NCBI GenBank assembly: GCA_021463165.1 | Contig: JAJTWY010000007.1 | Location: 1-64,000 of the forward strand | From: Pyrinomonadaceae bacterium | Lineage (GTDB): Bacteria; Acidobacteriota; Blastocatellia; Pyrinomonadales; Pyrinomonadaceae | DNA: 64,000 nucleotides | Direction: 5' to 3' | Part shown: piece after piece, positions 54,786-63,716 of the stretch | Numbering within the stretch: the first letter of the stretch is position 1 | Layout of the letters: each line of letters begins with the position of its first letter | Notes under the pieces: generated by a model | Database searches by the model: none | Seen by the model: the letters and a program-made list of their open reading frames with translations, nothing else | Told to the model about the DNA's origin: nothing | Program-made: the position numbers and the translations under genes

Positions 54786-56351
54786 TTAAATTCTCAACTT
54801 TCGCTTCCTAAATGTTAGGACGACCAAACCGAATGTCACCACCGAGCACAGCCACCCAAACCAATCGCCGAATCTCACATAAAACGTCTGAGATCCGTCG
54901 CTTTCTGATACGGTCCAGACGCGTGTGCCTTCTTGATACGACGGAAGCGGATCGCGGACGCGGCCACTTTCATCGATGTAGGCGGTTATTCCGACATTCG
55001 TGACGCGAAGGACAGGGCGACGGGTCTCGACCGCTCGAAATACGGCGTTCGCCAAATGCTGCCTCAGCACCGGCGTCGGGCCGAGATAGCCATCATTGGT
55101 CATCTCGATCAGAACGTCTGCACCGTTGCGGACATATTCACGCGAAAGCTGGCCGAAGTGCGATTCGAAACAGATCATCACGCCCGCCTTGCTGTCGCCA
55201 ACCGGCAACAGATCGTATTCGCGGCCATATGAAAAGTTGCCTACAAAGGCCGGGACTATCGATTCGAACGGAACCGGAACTGCCTCGCCAAACGGCAGAA
55301 GATAGATCTTGTCGTATTGGGCCGCCGGCTTGCCGTCAGGGCCGATCATCATCGCCGAATTGAAATACTTTCCATTAGTCGCGTCCGGCTCGGCAGAATT
55401 AAAGAGAATGCCGGCGTTGTTCCGTGTCGTAAACTCGCGCACAAACCGCTGAAACTCGCGGTCGTCGTTGTACATGAAGTTCATCGGGGATTCGGGAAGA
55501 ACGACGAGGGTCGGCAACTCAGGGTTCGCAGTAGGGAGTTTGGTGATCTCCGTTTCGGCAAGGTCGAACTGCCGTTTCTGCAGTTCCTCGAGTTTTCGCT
55601 GATCAACGCCGGACATCGGCACGTTCGGTTGTATCGCCACAATGTTTGCCGTCGCTGGCCGGGGATCTTGTGCGGAATGAACTAGAAAGTTGTGGGCCGC
55701 CGTTAGGCAAGCAATTCCTGATAGAAGGGACAAGCCGGCGAAAGTGCCCCACCAGTTTCGCTGCAGACACGTCGCCAATATTGCGGACGCAAGGACGACG
55801 ACAAACGAAACGATCAAGACCCCGCCAAAACCACCGAAAAATCCCGCTACCCCCACAAAGGCCTGGGAATAGCCGACAGCGTTCCAGTTATTCCCCGTAA
55901 GCCAATACCGCAGAAATTCACTAGAAACCCAAACGAATGGAGCGGCCAGAAGCGCCCAGGAACCGAAACGTCGCAGCATTGCCGCCAATAACGCCGCAAA
56001 TATCCCCGGAAATATCCCCGCTCCGGCACACGCGATCAATATCAGAAAATACGCCAGCGGCCACGGGAAGGCCGCGTAATGTATCGGTGCAAACGTCAGC
56101 CACCAACACGTACCGAAAAAGAATGTGGTTCCAAAAATCCAGCCGATGACAACCGACTTTGGAACCGATTCCTTCTCTCGCTCAACCGCCCACATCAACG
56201 GCACCAGAGCGAACCACGCGAGCAACCAGTATTCGAAATCGGGAAATGCCAGAATAAGCAGCACCGCCGCGAGCAATGCCAGCAAAGCGCTCTGCCAACC
56301 CGGGATCAAATTCTTGATGGCCGCAGCGATCATTCCTTGATAGCTTAGCAA
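54786..56351 (-). CDS. lnt: Apolipoprotein N-acyltransferase
   Basis: Adds the third acyl chain to the N-terminal Cys of lipoproteins in the inner membrane. The 521-residue protein has six or more N-terminal membrane helices (about 15-215) and a nitrilase-like domain with the catalytic triad: Glu in VVLPESPMNF, Lys in QYDKIYLLPFGE, Cys in GVMICFESHFG. It ends with a final membrane helix. The ATG at 56333 is a possible shorter start. First gene of the run lnt, prfB, transposase, ftsK on the minus strand. Confidence 0.94.
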   Translation of the reverse strand: MLSYQGMIAAAIKNLIPGWQSALLALLAAVLLILAFPDFEYWLLAWFALVPLMWAVEREKESVPKSVVIGWIFGTTFFFGTCWWLTFAPIHYAAFPWPLAYFLILIACAGAGIFPGIFAALLAAMLRRFGSWALLAAPFVWVSSEFLRYWLTGNNWNAVGYSQAFVGVAGFFGGFGGVLIVSFVVVLASAILATCLQRNWWGTFAGLSLLSGIACLTAAHNFLVHSAQDPRPATANIVAIQPNVPMSGVDQRKLEELQKRQFDLAETEITKLPTANPELPTLVVLPESPMNFMYNDDREFQRFVREFTTRNNAGILFNSAEPDATNGKYFNSAMMIGPDGKPAAQYDKIYLLPFGEAVPVPFESIVPAFVGNFSYGREYDLLPVGDSKAGVMICFESHFGQLSREYVRNGADVLIEMTNDGYLGPTPVLRQHLANAVFRAVETRRPVLRVTNVGITAYIDESGRVRDPLPSYQEGTRVWTVSESDGSQTFYVRFGDWFGWLCSVVTFGLVVLTFRKRKLRI

Positions 56352-56639
56352 AGACTTGAGAGATTTAGCGGACGATGAATCGTCAGCAAACCATCACCGG
56401 CGAATATTCCCACAACTCGAAACCTGGTTAGCATCCCGCGCACTGCCAACTTGACCGTTCAAAATGACATGAACAACAATTTGCGTCATTTATCGGTGAC
56501 AAATTCTGTCAATCGGTCACGGTCGATCGCGTGGCTCGGTCAAAGTGCGACCATGCCGCAAATCACTTTGAACGAAATTGATTCAAATTGAATGAAACGC
56601 GAGCGATCTGCGAAAACTCAATAAACATGGGATTAAGCG
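56352..56639. other. Gene-free region upstream of lnt
   Basis: About 290 bp with no convincing gene. Only small dyads are visible, such as GACA/TGTC near 56500 and GGTGAC/GGTCAC nearby. It should carry the lnt promoter, but no strong consensus was found. Confidence 0.4.
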
Positions 56640-56783
56640 TGGAAAGGCCCGGCTTTGGGGGCCGGGCCTTTTAAAGGTAGGACAACTGAAGGAACGCTCG
56701 GAAGGTGTTCAAGCACAGTGGCAAACCGCGCTCGGTGTAGTGATGGCGGCGGGGTCTTGGTCAGTGTGACCAAGCTGGCCGCA
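56640..56783 (-). ncRNA. Candidate small RNA 1 of a tandem pair
   Basis: About 140 nt. From the 5' side on the minus strand: stem-loop 1, with outer GCGGC/GCCGC (56782-56778 and 56750-56746) and a perfect 8-bp inner stem CTTGGTCA/TGACCAAG; stem-loop 2, AGCGC/GTGCT (56732-56728 and 56716-56712); an unpaired conserved stretch CGAGCGTTCCTTCAGT (56700-56685); and stem-loop 3, GGCCCGGC/GCCGGGCC with flanking A/T runs (56643-56671), a terminator-like end. A sigma-54-type promoter lies just upstream. It is homologous throughout to the element at 56936-57077. No protein is encoded. Confidence 0.55.
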
Positions 56784-56791
56784 GTTGATAC

Positions 56792-56807
56792 TGCACATCG
56801 CGTGCCA
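56792..56807 (-). promoter_or_regulatory. Sigma-54-type promoter of small RNA 1
   Basis: Minus strand TGGCACGCGATGTGCA matches the TGGCACG-N4-TTGCA consensus except for one base, with GG and GC 10 bp apart. Transcription would begin about 12 nt downstream, near 56782. Confidence 0.6.
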
Positions 56808-56935
56808 CGACTTCGAGGTATGAAGATACGCGGATTATAGTCAGTCTTTGCAGGCACTTCAGGCAATTCGCACTGAATCGGCTGTAGCGTTGATCTTCTT
56901 CGAATGTGTTCCTATCCCTTTCACAGTTTAAAAGC

Positions 56936-57077
56936 GAGGAGCCCGGCTTCTTTGGCCGGGCTCGAAAGGTTGGACAACTGGAGGAACGCTCGGAAGGTCC
57001 AAAAGCACAGTGGCTAACTCGTGCTCGTTGTAGTTGTGGCGGCGGGGCTTGAGTCATCCTTGCCCAAGCTGGCCGCG
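56936..57077 (-). ncRNA. Candidate small RNA 2 of a tandem pair
   Basis: The same architecture as RNA 1: outer stem GCGGC/GCCGC (57076-57072 and 57043-57039), inner stem CTTGGG/CTCAAG (57068-57063 and 57053-57048, different bases but still paired), AGCAC/GTGCT (57025-57021 and 57008-57004), conserved CGAGCGTTCCTCCAGT (56992-56977), and terminal hairpin GAGCCCGGC/GCCGGGCTC (56939-56963). Changes between the copies keep the stems paired, which argues for a functional RNA. The unpaired CCTCC could pair with Shine-Dalgarno sequences. Confidence 0.55.
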
Positions 57078-57086
57078 ATTACCTAT

Positions 57087-57102
57087 TGCACGTTGCGTGC
57101 CA
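57087..57102 (-). promoter_or_regulatory. Sigma-54-type promoter of small RNA 2
   Basis: Minus strand TGGCACGCAACGTGCA, again one base off TGGCACG-N4-TTGCA with the GG-N10-GC core intact. Predicted start near 57077. Confidence 0.6.
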
Positions 57103-57257
57103 AAGTCTATTCTTTCAGGTCCCTGGTCTGTAGTTTGATGTCGCTAAGAAGGAAAATAGCCCATTTTACTGAGCTTCTCTAAATCGTAAAGATTTGCAAT
57201 AGGACCGCCCAGACAAGATAAAATTCCCAACCCGGGTAACGGAACTAACGCTTTGCG

Positions 57258-59054
57258 TTACTTCGAACATCGCTCAGACAATCTTTGCAGAGCCAATGCA
57301 TCCGGATTTTCCGGCCCTAGCTCTATCGCCGTTGCCACGTAGCTCTTGGCCTGGAGACAATCGCCCTTCTCGACGTAGATCTTTCCTAGGTTGATGTGCG
57401 CATCGATAAGGCGATTGTCCCAGAAGACCGAGGTCTTGAAGGAACTGATAGCCTGATCGATATCTCCGCGGCGGAGATGAATTCGCCCGAGCAGCAGATA
57501 GCTTTCGGCGCTCATTGGCTCGCTGGCAAGCACACGCCGCAGCGTCGTCATCGCCTCGTCATCGTTACCGGCCTTGATGAGAGATCTTGCCTTGATGAGG
57601 AGAGATTCAGTCTCACTGACCTGTGCGACCGCGCCAGTCGAGGGTCTACGGCTTAGGACCACCGCAACAAAATCCTTTCTTGCCGGCTGATTCACCCTGA
57701 GCGGAATATCCGGGATCGACTTGGTCTTTTGCCATTCGGTCTCGAGTTTTGCGAACCGGTTGTTATCGGTGAGAAAACGCTGCGACTGATTCATCACGTC
57801 CGCGGCCGTGGGATCCTTAAGTGTTTCGAGGACTTTCGCGAGTACGTAGTAAGCCTCGCCATCGCGAGCATTGGCCGCTATAGCCGACCGAAATTGATCC
57901 GCTGATTCGGTAGTGTTGCCGTTCAGAAATAACGCAAGAGCGTAGTTAAATCTTACGTTTGCGTCGTCCGGCGCCGAATCCGACGCCTTCTTCAACAGTG
58001 CGGTCCCTTCGGTCATCAAAGCCGCGGCCCGGGCGGGATTCTTCTTTTCGGCCCTCGATGCCTGCACTGCGATCGCACCCAAAGCGTTGTAAACCGTTGT
58101 CAATTTCAGGTCCTCGGTGAGTGGCCGCAGCGTGGCAAGCGCCGATTCGTAATTTCCCTGCTGCCAGAAAATGAGTCCGATATAGAACGACGCCTCGGCA
58201 TAGTTCTCGTCACTGCACTGAGGCGGCTTGTTCTCGGCGCGAGCCTTCTCCCGGCACTTCTGGCTCGAACTTACCACCTTCTCAAATGCCCCGATCGCTT
58301 CGGCGTTCTTTCGTTGGCCGAGATAGAGATGCCCGAGTTCAAGCTCGGCCTCGGAATAGATAGAATCCGGTGTCGCCTCAGCATAAAGCCGCGCCGCGTT
58401 CTTGAAATAGTTTTCGCGAGCCTCAGATGAAGGCGTCAAAAGCCCCTTGATATATGCCTCGAATGCACGGCCCGGAACCTTGTTCGCCGACTCGATCAAC
58501 TGATTTTGCGAAAACGGCAGCGCCTTATCGCGTTGGTAAAGGATCTGGTAGGCTATCTGGCCCTGAATGGTTTGCAGGTTACCGAGCGCGTCATTGACAT
58601 TGATGTCCCGTGTAACCTGGCGCCCGTCGATCGTCTCGCTCATGAATCGGCCTTCGTTCACGCGAATGATCTTCGAAGTCACGTTGATCGTGGCGGCAGT
58701 TTCCGCTCCTGCGGGAACGATCGTATAGCGGCCCGATATCAGCAGTGTCGCGTTACTCGCCTGGGCCAATTTCAGCGACGTCGCAAGGCTGGGGATGTTC
58801 GTCAGCGGTATTCTAAGTCGCTGCTGAATAATCTTGCGCTCCTCGTTGGAGACGACATTCAGCGTCGGAACTTTCAAAAGATCAGCAAGCGAGGCAGCAA
58901 AACTTTCTCCCACCCAGTTGAATTCCCCTTTTCCCGACGTGTTCTCAAAGGGTAATACGAGAACAACATCGCTCGCCGGAACCTGATTCTGCGAAAGGCC
59001 GCCCTGGACAAACAGCACCATCGAGACAATAAAAAAAAGAGCTTTCCTCGGCAT
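57258..59054 (-). CDS. Exported TPR protein with FlgO/CsgG-like N-terminal domain
   Basis: A 598-residue protein with a signal peptide (ALFFIVSMVLFVQGGLSQ). Residues about 28-180 resemble the TolB-N/FlgO-like module (VVLVLPFENTSGKGEFNWVGESFAASLADLL, NATLLISGRYTIV), and the rest is at least nine TPR-like helical pairs (SEAELELGHLYLGQRKNAEAIGAFEKV, LLGRIHLRRGDIDQAISSFKTSV, AHINLGKIYVEKGDCLQAKSYV). It probably scaffolds a periplasmic complex. GGAG sits 8 nt before the ATG. It lies just downstream of tRNA-Glu, separated by a terminator, so it likely has its own promoter or depends on read-through. Confidence 0.85.
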   Translation of the reverse strand: MPRKALFFIVSMVLFVQGGLSQNQVPASDVVLVLPFENTSGKGEFNWVGESFAASLADLLKVPTLNVVSNEERKIIQQRLRIPLTNIPSLATSLKLAQASNATLLISGRYTIVPAGAETAATINVTSKIIRVNEGRFMSETIDGRQVTRDINVNDALGNLQTIQGQIAYQILYQRDKALPFSQNQLIESANKVPGRAFEAYIKGLLTPSSEARENYFKNAARLYAEATPDSIYSEAELELGHLYLGQRKNAEAIGAFEKVVSSSQKCREKARAENKPPQCSDENYAEASFYIGLIFWQQGNYESALATLRPLTEDLKLTTVYNALGAIAVQASRAEKKNPARAAALMTEGTALLKKASDSAPDDANVRFNYALALFLNGNTTESADQFRSAIAANARDGEAYYVLAKVLETLKDPTAADVMNQSQRFLTDNNRFAKLETEWQKTKSIPDIPLRVNQPARKDFVAVVLSRRPSTGAVAQVSETESLLIKARSLIKAGNDDEAMTTLRRVLASEPMSAESYLLLGRIHLRRGDIDQAISSFKTSVFWDNRLIDAHINLGKIYVEKGDCLQAKSYVATAIELGPENPDALALQRLSERCSK

Positions 59055-59074
59055 TAAATCACTCCAAAGTGAAA

Positions 59075-59102
59075 ATTCGCTCGAATGTTCGAGCGAATTT
59101 CG
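59075..59102 (-). terminator. Rho-independent terminator after tRNA-Glu
   Basis: A perfect 13-bp stem (arms 59075-59087 and 59090-59102, core TTCGCTCGAA/TTCGAGCGAA) with a 2-nt centre, followed on the minus strand by TTTTCAC. It lies 35 bp beyond the tRNA and 21 bp before the TPR gene start. Confidence 0.75.
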
Positions 59103-59136
59103 TAAAGTCTTAGGATGCAGCGATCGTAAAAGAAGA

Positions 59137-59211
59137 TGGTATCCGGTACGGGATTTGAACCCGTGTTGCCGCCGTGAAAGGGCGGTGTCCTAACCCCTAG
59201 ACGAACCGGAC
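59137..59211 (-). tRNA. tRNA-Glu (anticodon TTC)
   Basis: A 75-nt cloverleaf on the minus strand with encoded CCA. Acceptor stem GTCCGGT/ACCGGAT (one G-T pair), anticodon stem CCGCC/GGCGG, loop CTTTCAC with anticodon TTC, and T-loop TTCAAAT. Decodes GAA and GAG. Confidence 0.95.
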
Positions 59212-59368
59212 ACAAAGGGCTCGCCTGCTCGCGAGGCGAACGCTGAGTATATCGAACCGCGGTTTTTCTTGTCAAACGACGAGTTTAGATCTCCCAAAAA
59301 GCCAAAGCCGCGAGGCCGGACATGGTTCCTTGTAACTCAAGACGGCATTCTCTATCATCAATTATCTA

Positions 59369-62101
59369 ATGAAACGAGTATTCCTCATCGACGCTATGTC
59401 GCATATTTATCGCGCTTTCTTTGCGCCGATGGGTATGAAACAGGAGCCGCTGCGCAACAGCAAGGGCCAGGTTACACAGGCTGTTTTCGTGTTTACGAAC
59501 ATGCTGCGAAAGCTGCTCAGTGATGAGCGTCCGGAATACATTGCAGCGGTTTGGGATACGTTCGCCCCAACGTTCCGTCACGACTCGTACACCGACTACA
59601 AAGCCAACCGGCAGGAAACCCCGGACGATCTCCTGGCTCAGCTCCCCTACGTCGAAAAAGTCTGCGAGGCCTTTGGGATCAGTAATTTACGACTCGACGG
59701 TTACGAGGCGGACGACATCATCGGCACGCTCGCAAACGAATGCGCAAAAAAAGGAATGAAGGCGGTCATCGTTTCGAATGACAAAGACTTGTGCCAGCTT
59801 GTGCGCGACCCTCACGTCGTCGCTATGCGGCAAAACTCGACGAACGTCAAACGAAAAGTGCCCGTTCCGCCTATCGAATGGTGCGACGAAGCGTGGGTCG
59901 TAAACAAATTCGGCGTGCCGCCAGACAAGATCATCGACCTGCTCGGCTTGATGGGCGATTCGGTCGATAACATTCCCGGAGCACCGGGCATCGGCCCGAA
60001 GGGAGCTCTCGACCTTATTCTCAAATGGGGCTCGGCCGAAGCCGCGATGGAACACGCCGCCGAGATCACACACAAGACACAGCGCGAAAGCCTGACAAAC
60101 AATCAGGAAATCATACGAAAATCGCTCGAACTCGCAACGATCCACACGTCGGTCCCCATCGATCTAGACCTTGAAGCCCTAAAACGCCGCGAATCGGATC
60201 GCGGGTTCGCCTACGAACTCTTCCGCGAGCTCGAATTCAAGTCGCTGACGAACGAATTCGCCGATGCGGCCGCCGCTCACGCATCGGCACCATCCGCGGG
60301 CGGCGGATTGTTCGATATGCTGGGAACCGGTCGCGAAAAGATCGTGAAAAACTATACGGTCGTAAAGGATCGCAAAAGTCTCGACCAACGGATCCGGCTC
60401 ATGCTCGAGGCCGAGCGTTGGAGCTATGTGGTAAATGACCGCAGCACCAACGAAAAAGCGAGTTGCTACAACAAGCCGGCTCCGCTCGGGGTTGCCTTTG
60501 GATTCGGAAATGGTGAGGCATTTTACGTCGATCTCGAGAATTTCGTGGGCGGCGGTGCCGAGGCCTTTCGGCCCCTTCGCGATGTCTTGACCAATCCCTA
60601 CATGGACAAGGCCACGTATGACGAAAAACGTGACCTCGGCCCGCTCCTGGCTATTGGAACATCGCCGAACAGCGTGAAGGACGACGTTCTTATTGCGGCC
60701 TATCTGCTGGAATCAACGCGTGCAAGCTACCCCATCGATTTCCTCGCCCAGGCGTATCTTGATGAGGATCTGGCGTTGAGCGTGCCCGGCGGGTTTGACG
60801 AAGACGCATTCCGCATGGCCGAAAAAGCCGATCTCGTCTCGCGCCTTGCTCCGGCTCTTCGTGAAAAGATACGGCAGAACGGACTCGAGAGAATTTATAC
60901 CGAGATCGAGCTGCCGCTCGTTCCGATCTTGGCCGAGATCGAGTTGATCGGCATGAAGGTCGATGGCGACAGCCTCCGAACCTTTTCCGAGTTCATCTCG
61001 AAGGAACTAGCCGCCCTTGAGACGAAGATCTACGCCGTGGCCGGCCGTCAGTTCAACATCGGCTCGCCGAAGCAAGTTGGCGAGATATTCGGCGAATTGA
61101 ATATCGAAACAGGACGCAAAACCGCGACCGGCCAGATCTCGACCAGCCACGACGTTCTGGTCGAACTTGCCGGCACCTACGAGATCGCCCAGCACATAAT
61201 CGACTACCGCGAACTCGACAAGCTCCGCGCAACCTATGCTGACGCCCTGCCGAAGATGATAGCCGACGACGGACGAATTCACGGCGCATTGAACCAAACG
61301 GTGGCGGCGACGGGCCGTCTGAGTTCGACCGAACCGAATCTGCAAAATATTCCCGTTCGAACCGAGCTCGGACAGCAAATACGGAAAGCATTCATTCCGG
61401 AAGCAGGAAACAAGCTCATATCGGCCGACTATTCGCAGCTCGAACTACGGATCCTCGCTCACATCACGCAGGACGAGCGAATGCTCGAGGCCTATAAGAA
61501 TAACGAGGACATCCATGCGCAGACTGCGCGGCTCGTATTTGGCGCGAAGGATGAAAAGGACCTCAAAGAGAAGCGCCGCCTCGCCAAGATCGTAAATTTC
61601 GGCATCGCCTATGCGGTTGAGGCTTTTGGGCTAAGCACCCGTGTCGGGATCAGCCGTGCTGAGGCCCGAAAGGTCATTGACGACTATTTCGCGACCTACA
61701 AGGGCATTCGCAAATATATGGACGAGACTCCCGAGAAAGCCAGGCGTCAGGGTTACATCGAATCGCTCTTTGGCCGCCGGCGCTATTTTCCGTCGATCAA
61801 TGACAGAAACTTTTCGGTCCGCTCGCGCGCCGAGCGCGAAGCCATAAATATGCCTATCCAAGGCACCGCAAGCGACATCGTCAAGATCGCAATGATCCGC
61901 GTTAGCCGAGCACTAAGAGACGAAGGTATGCAGACCAAGATGATCATGCAGGTTCATGACGAGCTGCTCTTTGAAGGCCCGGAAAGTGAGGTCGAGACGG
62001 CTTCCGCCATGATAAAACACGAAATGGAGGGCGCTGCCACACTCGATGTGCCGCTCATCGTCGAGATCGGCGTCGGCAACGATTGGATGAGCACGAAATA
62101 G
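59369..62101 (+). CDS. polA: DNA polymerase I
   Basis: Fills gaps and removes RNA primers during replication and repair. The 910-residue protein has a 5'-3' exonuclease domain (about 1-290: FLIDAMSHIYRAFFA, GYEADDIIGTLA, VSNDKDLCQLV, GDSVDNIPGAPGIGPKGA), a 3'-5' exonuclease-like middle (about 335-560) and the polymerase with motif A DYSQLELRILAHI near 687, motif B RRLAKIVNFGIAYA and motif C QVHDELLFE near 860. The DTET exonuclease-I motif is missing in the middle domain, so proofreading is probably lost, as in Taq polymerase. Confidence 0.96.
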   Translation: MKRVFLIDAMSHIYRAFFAPMGMKQEPLRNSKGQVTQAVFVFTNMLRKLLSDERPEYIAAVWDTFAPTFRHDSYTDYKANRQETPDDLLAQLPYVEKVCEAFGISNLRLDGYEADDIIGTLANECAKKGMKAVIVSNDKDLCQLVRDPHVVAMRQNSTNVKRKVPVPPIEWCDEAWVVNKFGVPPDKIIDLLGLMGDSVDNIPGAPGIGPKGALDLILKWGSAEAAMEHAAEITHKTQRESLTNNQEIIRKSLELATIHTSVPIDLDLEALKRRESDRGFAYELFRELEFKSLTNEFADAAAAHASAPSAGGGLFDMLGTGREKIVKNYTVVKDRKSLDQRIRLMLEAERWSYVVNDRSTNEKASCYNKPAPLGVAFGFGNGEAFYVDLENFVGGGAEAFRPLRDVLTNPYMDKATYDEKRDLGPLLAIGTSPNSVKDDVLIAAYLLESTRASYPIDFLAQAYLDEDLALSVPGGFDEDAFRMAEKADLVSRLAPALREKIRQNGLERIYTEIELPLVPILAEIELIGMKVDGDSLRTFSEFISKELAALETKIYAVAGRQFNIGSPKQVGEIFGELNIETGRKTATGQISTSHDVLVELAGTYEIAQHIIDYRELDKLRATYADALPKMIADDGRIHGALNQTVAATGRLSSTEPNLQNIPVRTELGQQIRKAFIPEAGNKLISADYSQLELRILAHITQDERMLEAYKNNEDIHAQTARLVFGAKDEKDLKEKRRLAKIVNFGIAYAVEAFGLSTRVGISRAEARKVIDDYFATYKGIRKYMDETPEKARRQGYIESLFGRRRYFPSINDRNFSVRSRAEREAINMPIQGTASDIVKIAMIRVSRALRDEGMQTKMIMQVHDELLFEGPESEVETASAMIKHEMEGAATLDVPLIVEIGVGNDWMSTK

Positions 62102-62121
62102 GGCAGTCAGGATCTGGAAGT

Positions 62122-62784
62122 ATGAAAACACATTTGGCAAGCGTTCGAACAACGGTAAAACGGCGTCCGAAGCGCGGCGCTTACGATCGCGAAACGATCA
62201 ACGCTATTCTCGACGACGCGTTCCTCTGCCATGTCGGATTCGTTATCGACAGCCAACCCTTCGTTATCCCAACGAGCTACGGACGCGACGGAGAAACATT
62301 ATTCATACACGGTTCAGCGGCAAGTCGCATGCTGAAAAACTTGGCTAACAGCATCGACGTTTGTGTCACGGTCACCATCCTCGACGGCCTCGTACTCGCC
62401 CGTTCGGCATTTCATCATTCGATGAACTACCGCTCGGTCGTCATCCTCGGCCGGGCCAGTTTGGTCACGGACCCTAAAGAGAAAGAAAAAGCTCTCCTAA
62501 CGATCTCAGAGCAGATAGTTCCCGGCCGCTGGGCAGAAGTCCGTCCGCCCACGACAAAGGAACTAAAGGCTACTAGCGTTCTACGCATCCCAATCAACGA
62601 AGCATCGGCAAAGGTTCGAACAGGCCCGCCAGTCGATGACGACGAAGACTATTCACTGGACGTCTGGGCGGGTGTCATCCCGATCAGGCTGATGTGCAGC
62701 CCTCCTGTTGCCGACGAACGTCTCCCACCTACGGTCGAGCTGCCCGATCATGTAATAGAATACCAACTCGATCAGAAGGCCTGA
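62122..62784 (+). CDS. Pyridoxamine 5'-phosphate oxidase-like flavin-binding protein
   Basis: A 220-residue split-barrel protein of the FMN-binding Pyridox_ox_2 type. Start ATG at 62122, preceded by GGAAG; the frame begins earlier at 62083 inside polA. Signature features: RGAYDRETINAILDDAFLCHVGFVIDSQPFVIPTSYGRDGETLFIHGSAASRMLKNL, YRSVVILGRASLV and a VWAGVIPIR strand. Such proteins bind FMN or F420 and reduce unknown small molecules. The gene follows polA by 20 bp and may be co-transcribed. Confidence 0.85.
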   Translation: MKTHLASVRTTVKRRPKRGAYDRETINAILDDAFLCHVGFVIDSQPFVIPTSYGRDGETLFIHGSAASRMLKNLANSIDVCVTVTILDGLVLARSAFHHSMNYRSVVILGRASLVTDPKEKEKALLTISEQIVPGRWAEVRPPTTKELKATSVLRIPINEASAKVRTGPPVDDDEDYSLDVWAGVIPIRLMCSPPVADERLPPTVELPDHVIEYQLDQKA

Positions 62785-62846
62785 GCGCGGCTCGCGTTTG
62801 CCGACGGGGAGAACCAGGGTTACACTTCTATCGAATTTACGACGAT

Positions 62847-63626
62847 ATGAGAACGATCCATCTTGCTTTGATCTTCGGTGCGTTGGCTTTGGCCGTGAAT
62901 GGACAGGGCCCGATCGAAGATAATAGTTTCTTGATCGAAGAGGCCTACAACCAGGAAAAGGGTGTGGTCCAGTACATCAGCACCTTCTATCGCCAGCGAG
63001 GCGGAAACTGGGGATACAGTTTCACCAACGAACTCCCGGTGAAGAAACAGCAGCATCAATTCAGCTACACGCTCAACGTCGCCCGTTCGGATGGCTCGAC
63101 TCGATTTGGTGACACGTACCTGAACTATCGTTATCAGGCGGCGGGGCTCGGAGAGGAAGACAAGGTTGCAGTCGCACCGCGATTTTCGTTGATCTTACCC
63201 ACTGGGAGCTATCGTCGCGGTACGGGAAATGGTGCTGTCGGCATGCAATTCAACCTGCCCGTCAGCGTCACTCATTCTAAAAAAGTAGTGACCCATTGGA
63301 ATGCAGGAACGACTTTCGTCCCGCGGGCACGGAACAGCAGCGGCGAGCGGGCGGGCATCAAGGGCTTCAATCTTGGTCAGAGTACCGTTTTCCTCGCCAA
63401 AACCAATTTCAACCTGCTCTTCGAAACTGTTTGGAACTACGACGAAGTCGTTACGGGCCGGGATCGCAAGGAGGGCGGGTACGGCTTGCTGCTGAATCCG
63501 GGCCTCCGATGGGCCTGGAACCTAGAGAACGGCTTTCAGGTCGTTCCCGGAGTGAGCGTCCCCCTCGGCGTCGGTCCCAGCCGCGGCGAACGCGGTATTT
63601 TTCTTTACTTGAGTTTTGAGCGTTAG
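62847..63626 (+). CDS. Outer-membrane beta-barrel protein (transporter-like)
   Basis: A 259-residue exported protein. The ATG at 62847 starts a signal peptide (RTIHLALIFGALALAVNGQ). The remainder is strand-rich with alternating hydrophobic residues and repeated YxFTNELPV, RFSLILPTGSYRRGTGNGAVGMQFNLPVS, HWNAGTTFVPRA and NLLFETVWNYDEV segments. It ends in a Phe-containing strand (IFLYLSFER). The PTGSYRRGTGNGA region resembles the MetA-pathway/phenol-degradation-type barrel family. Substrate unknown. Confidence 0.75.
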   Translation: MRTIHLALIFGALALAVNGQGPIEDNSFLIEEAYNQEKGVVQYISTFYRQRGGNWGYSFTNELPVKKQQHQFSYTLNVARSDGSTRFGDTYLNYRYQAAGLGEEDKVAVAPRFSLILPTGSYRRGTGNGAVGMQFNLPVSVTHSKKVVTHWNAGTTFVPRARNSSGERAGIKGFNLGQSTVFLAKTNFNLLFETVWNYDEVVTGRDRKEGGYGLLLNPGLRWAWNLENGFQVVPGVSVPLGVGPSRGERGIFLYLSFER

Positions 63627-63716
63627 CCTTTGATCCGAATCCGCGAGTGTCTGACCTTAGTCACCGACACCTGGCTGACCGATTGTACGGAATCTCCCCT
63701 TCTATAAAATAGTTCA

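Noticed and set aside
56633..57057. Short minus-strand open frames in the tandem RNA region
   Set aside because: The peptides run across the stem-loops, differ completely between the two copies although the nucleotide structure is conserved, and lack ribosome sites. The conservation is at RNA level.
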